A DNA stretch of 64,000 nucleotides from Amblyornis subalaris. Taxonomy: Eukaryota; Chordata; Aves; Passeriformes; Ptilonorhynchidae. The stretch covers positions 831,895 to 895,894 of the forward strand of contig JACAXG010000053.1 in assembly GCA_018881555.1 (NCBI GenBank), given 5' to 3'. Numbering within the stretch: the first letter of the stretch is position 1; every line of letters begins with the position of its first letter. Below are positions 63,901-64,000 of the stretch, piece by piece. The notes below the pieces were generated by a model. It made no database searches. It was not told the DNA's origin and was given only the letters and a program-made list of their open reading frames with translations. Both the position numbers and the translations under genes were made by a program.

Positions 63901-64000
63901 CACTTCTGCATTCAGTTGCATACTTGTGTAATGAGGATGTATCTTTCAGAGTTATAACTACTGTTTTGTCATCCTCTGGCTCTGAATTTTCAGATTTCGA

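Larger units (their letters stand above)
54906..64000. other. Long unique AT-rich non-coding stretch
   Basis: About 9 kb without recognised transposons, genes or RNA genes. Simple sequence includes (GAAA)n at 60.82 kb, poly-A at 60.90 kb, (AT)n near 58067-58078 and a poly-T run near 61531-61548. A 77-codon frame at 56917-57150, with an Arg/Lys-rich middle, lies in slightly GC-richer DNA but has no recognisable domain or paired splice sites. Confidence 0.5.

Overview
The window looks like gene-poor, AT-rich chromosomal DNA from a bird. The main evidence is at least eight copies or fragments of CR1, the dominant avian LINE retrotransposon. They include 3' ends with the characteristic tail (GGTCTTTTCCAACCTaaATtATTCTATG-type) and reverse-transcriptase ORF2 remnants. 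Two LTR-type retroelement remnants are also present, one with a primer-binding site of the tRNA-Lys kind. There are no closely packed ORFs, operons or ribosome-binding sites, and long open frames are confined to decayed CR1 copies or GC-rich islands. About one single-base N occurs every several hundred bases, which fits a draft assembly whose ambiguous or heterozygous sites were written as N.

Layout. 1-2.4 kb: a small CR1 scrap, a 12-bp hairpin and an LTR-like repeat with a long T/G-rich expansion. 3.9-4.35 kb: a (TG)n microsatellite followed at once by a 5'-truncated CR1. 4.4-20 kb: mostly unique AT-rich DNA with short low-complexity tracts. 20.1-20.65 kb: CR1 ORF2 remnant, + strand. 22.6-22.9 kb and 28.2-28.6 kb: two unidentified GC-rich islands. 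23.9-24.1 kb: CR1 3' end, - strand. 29.6-30.9 kb: nested cluster of an ERVK-like LTR with PBS (- strand) beside an internally deleted CR1 (+ strand). 37.59-37.69 kb: the only candidate protein-coding exon, 106 nt with strong splice signals, not identified. 46.9, 51.9 and 54.6 kb: three more minus-strand CR1 tails. 50.2-50.97 kb: the best preserved CR1 copy, + strand. 55-64 kb: unique AT-rich DNA with simple repeats.

No functional gene, RNA gene, CRISPR array or coherent multi-gene system can be supported from the sequence. If the 37.6 kb exon is real, most of the window would be intron of one large gene; otherwise it is intergenic. I did not find an undescribed biological system here. The findings are small structural observations and candidates for comparison.
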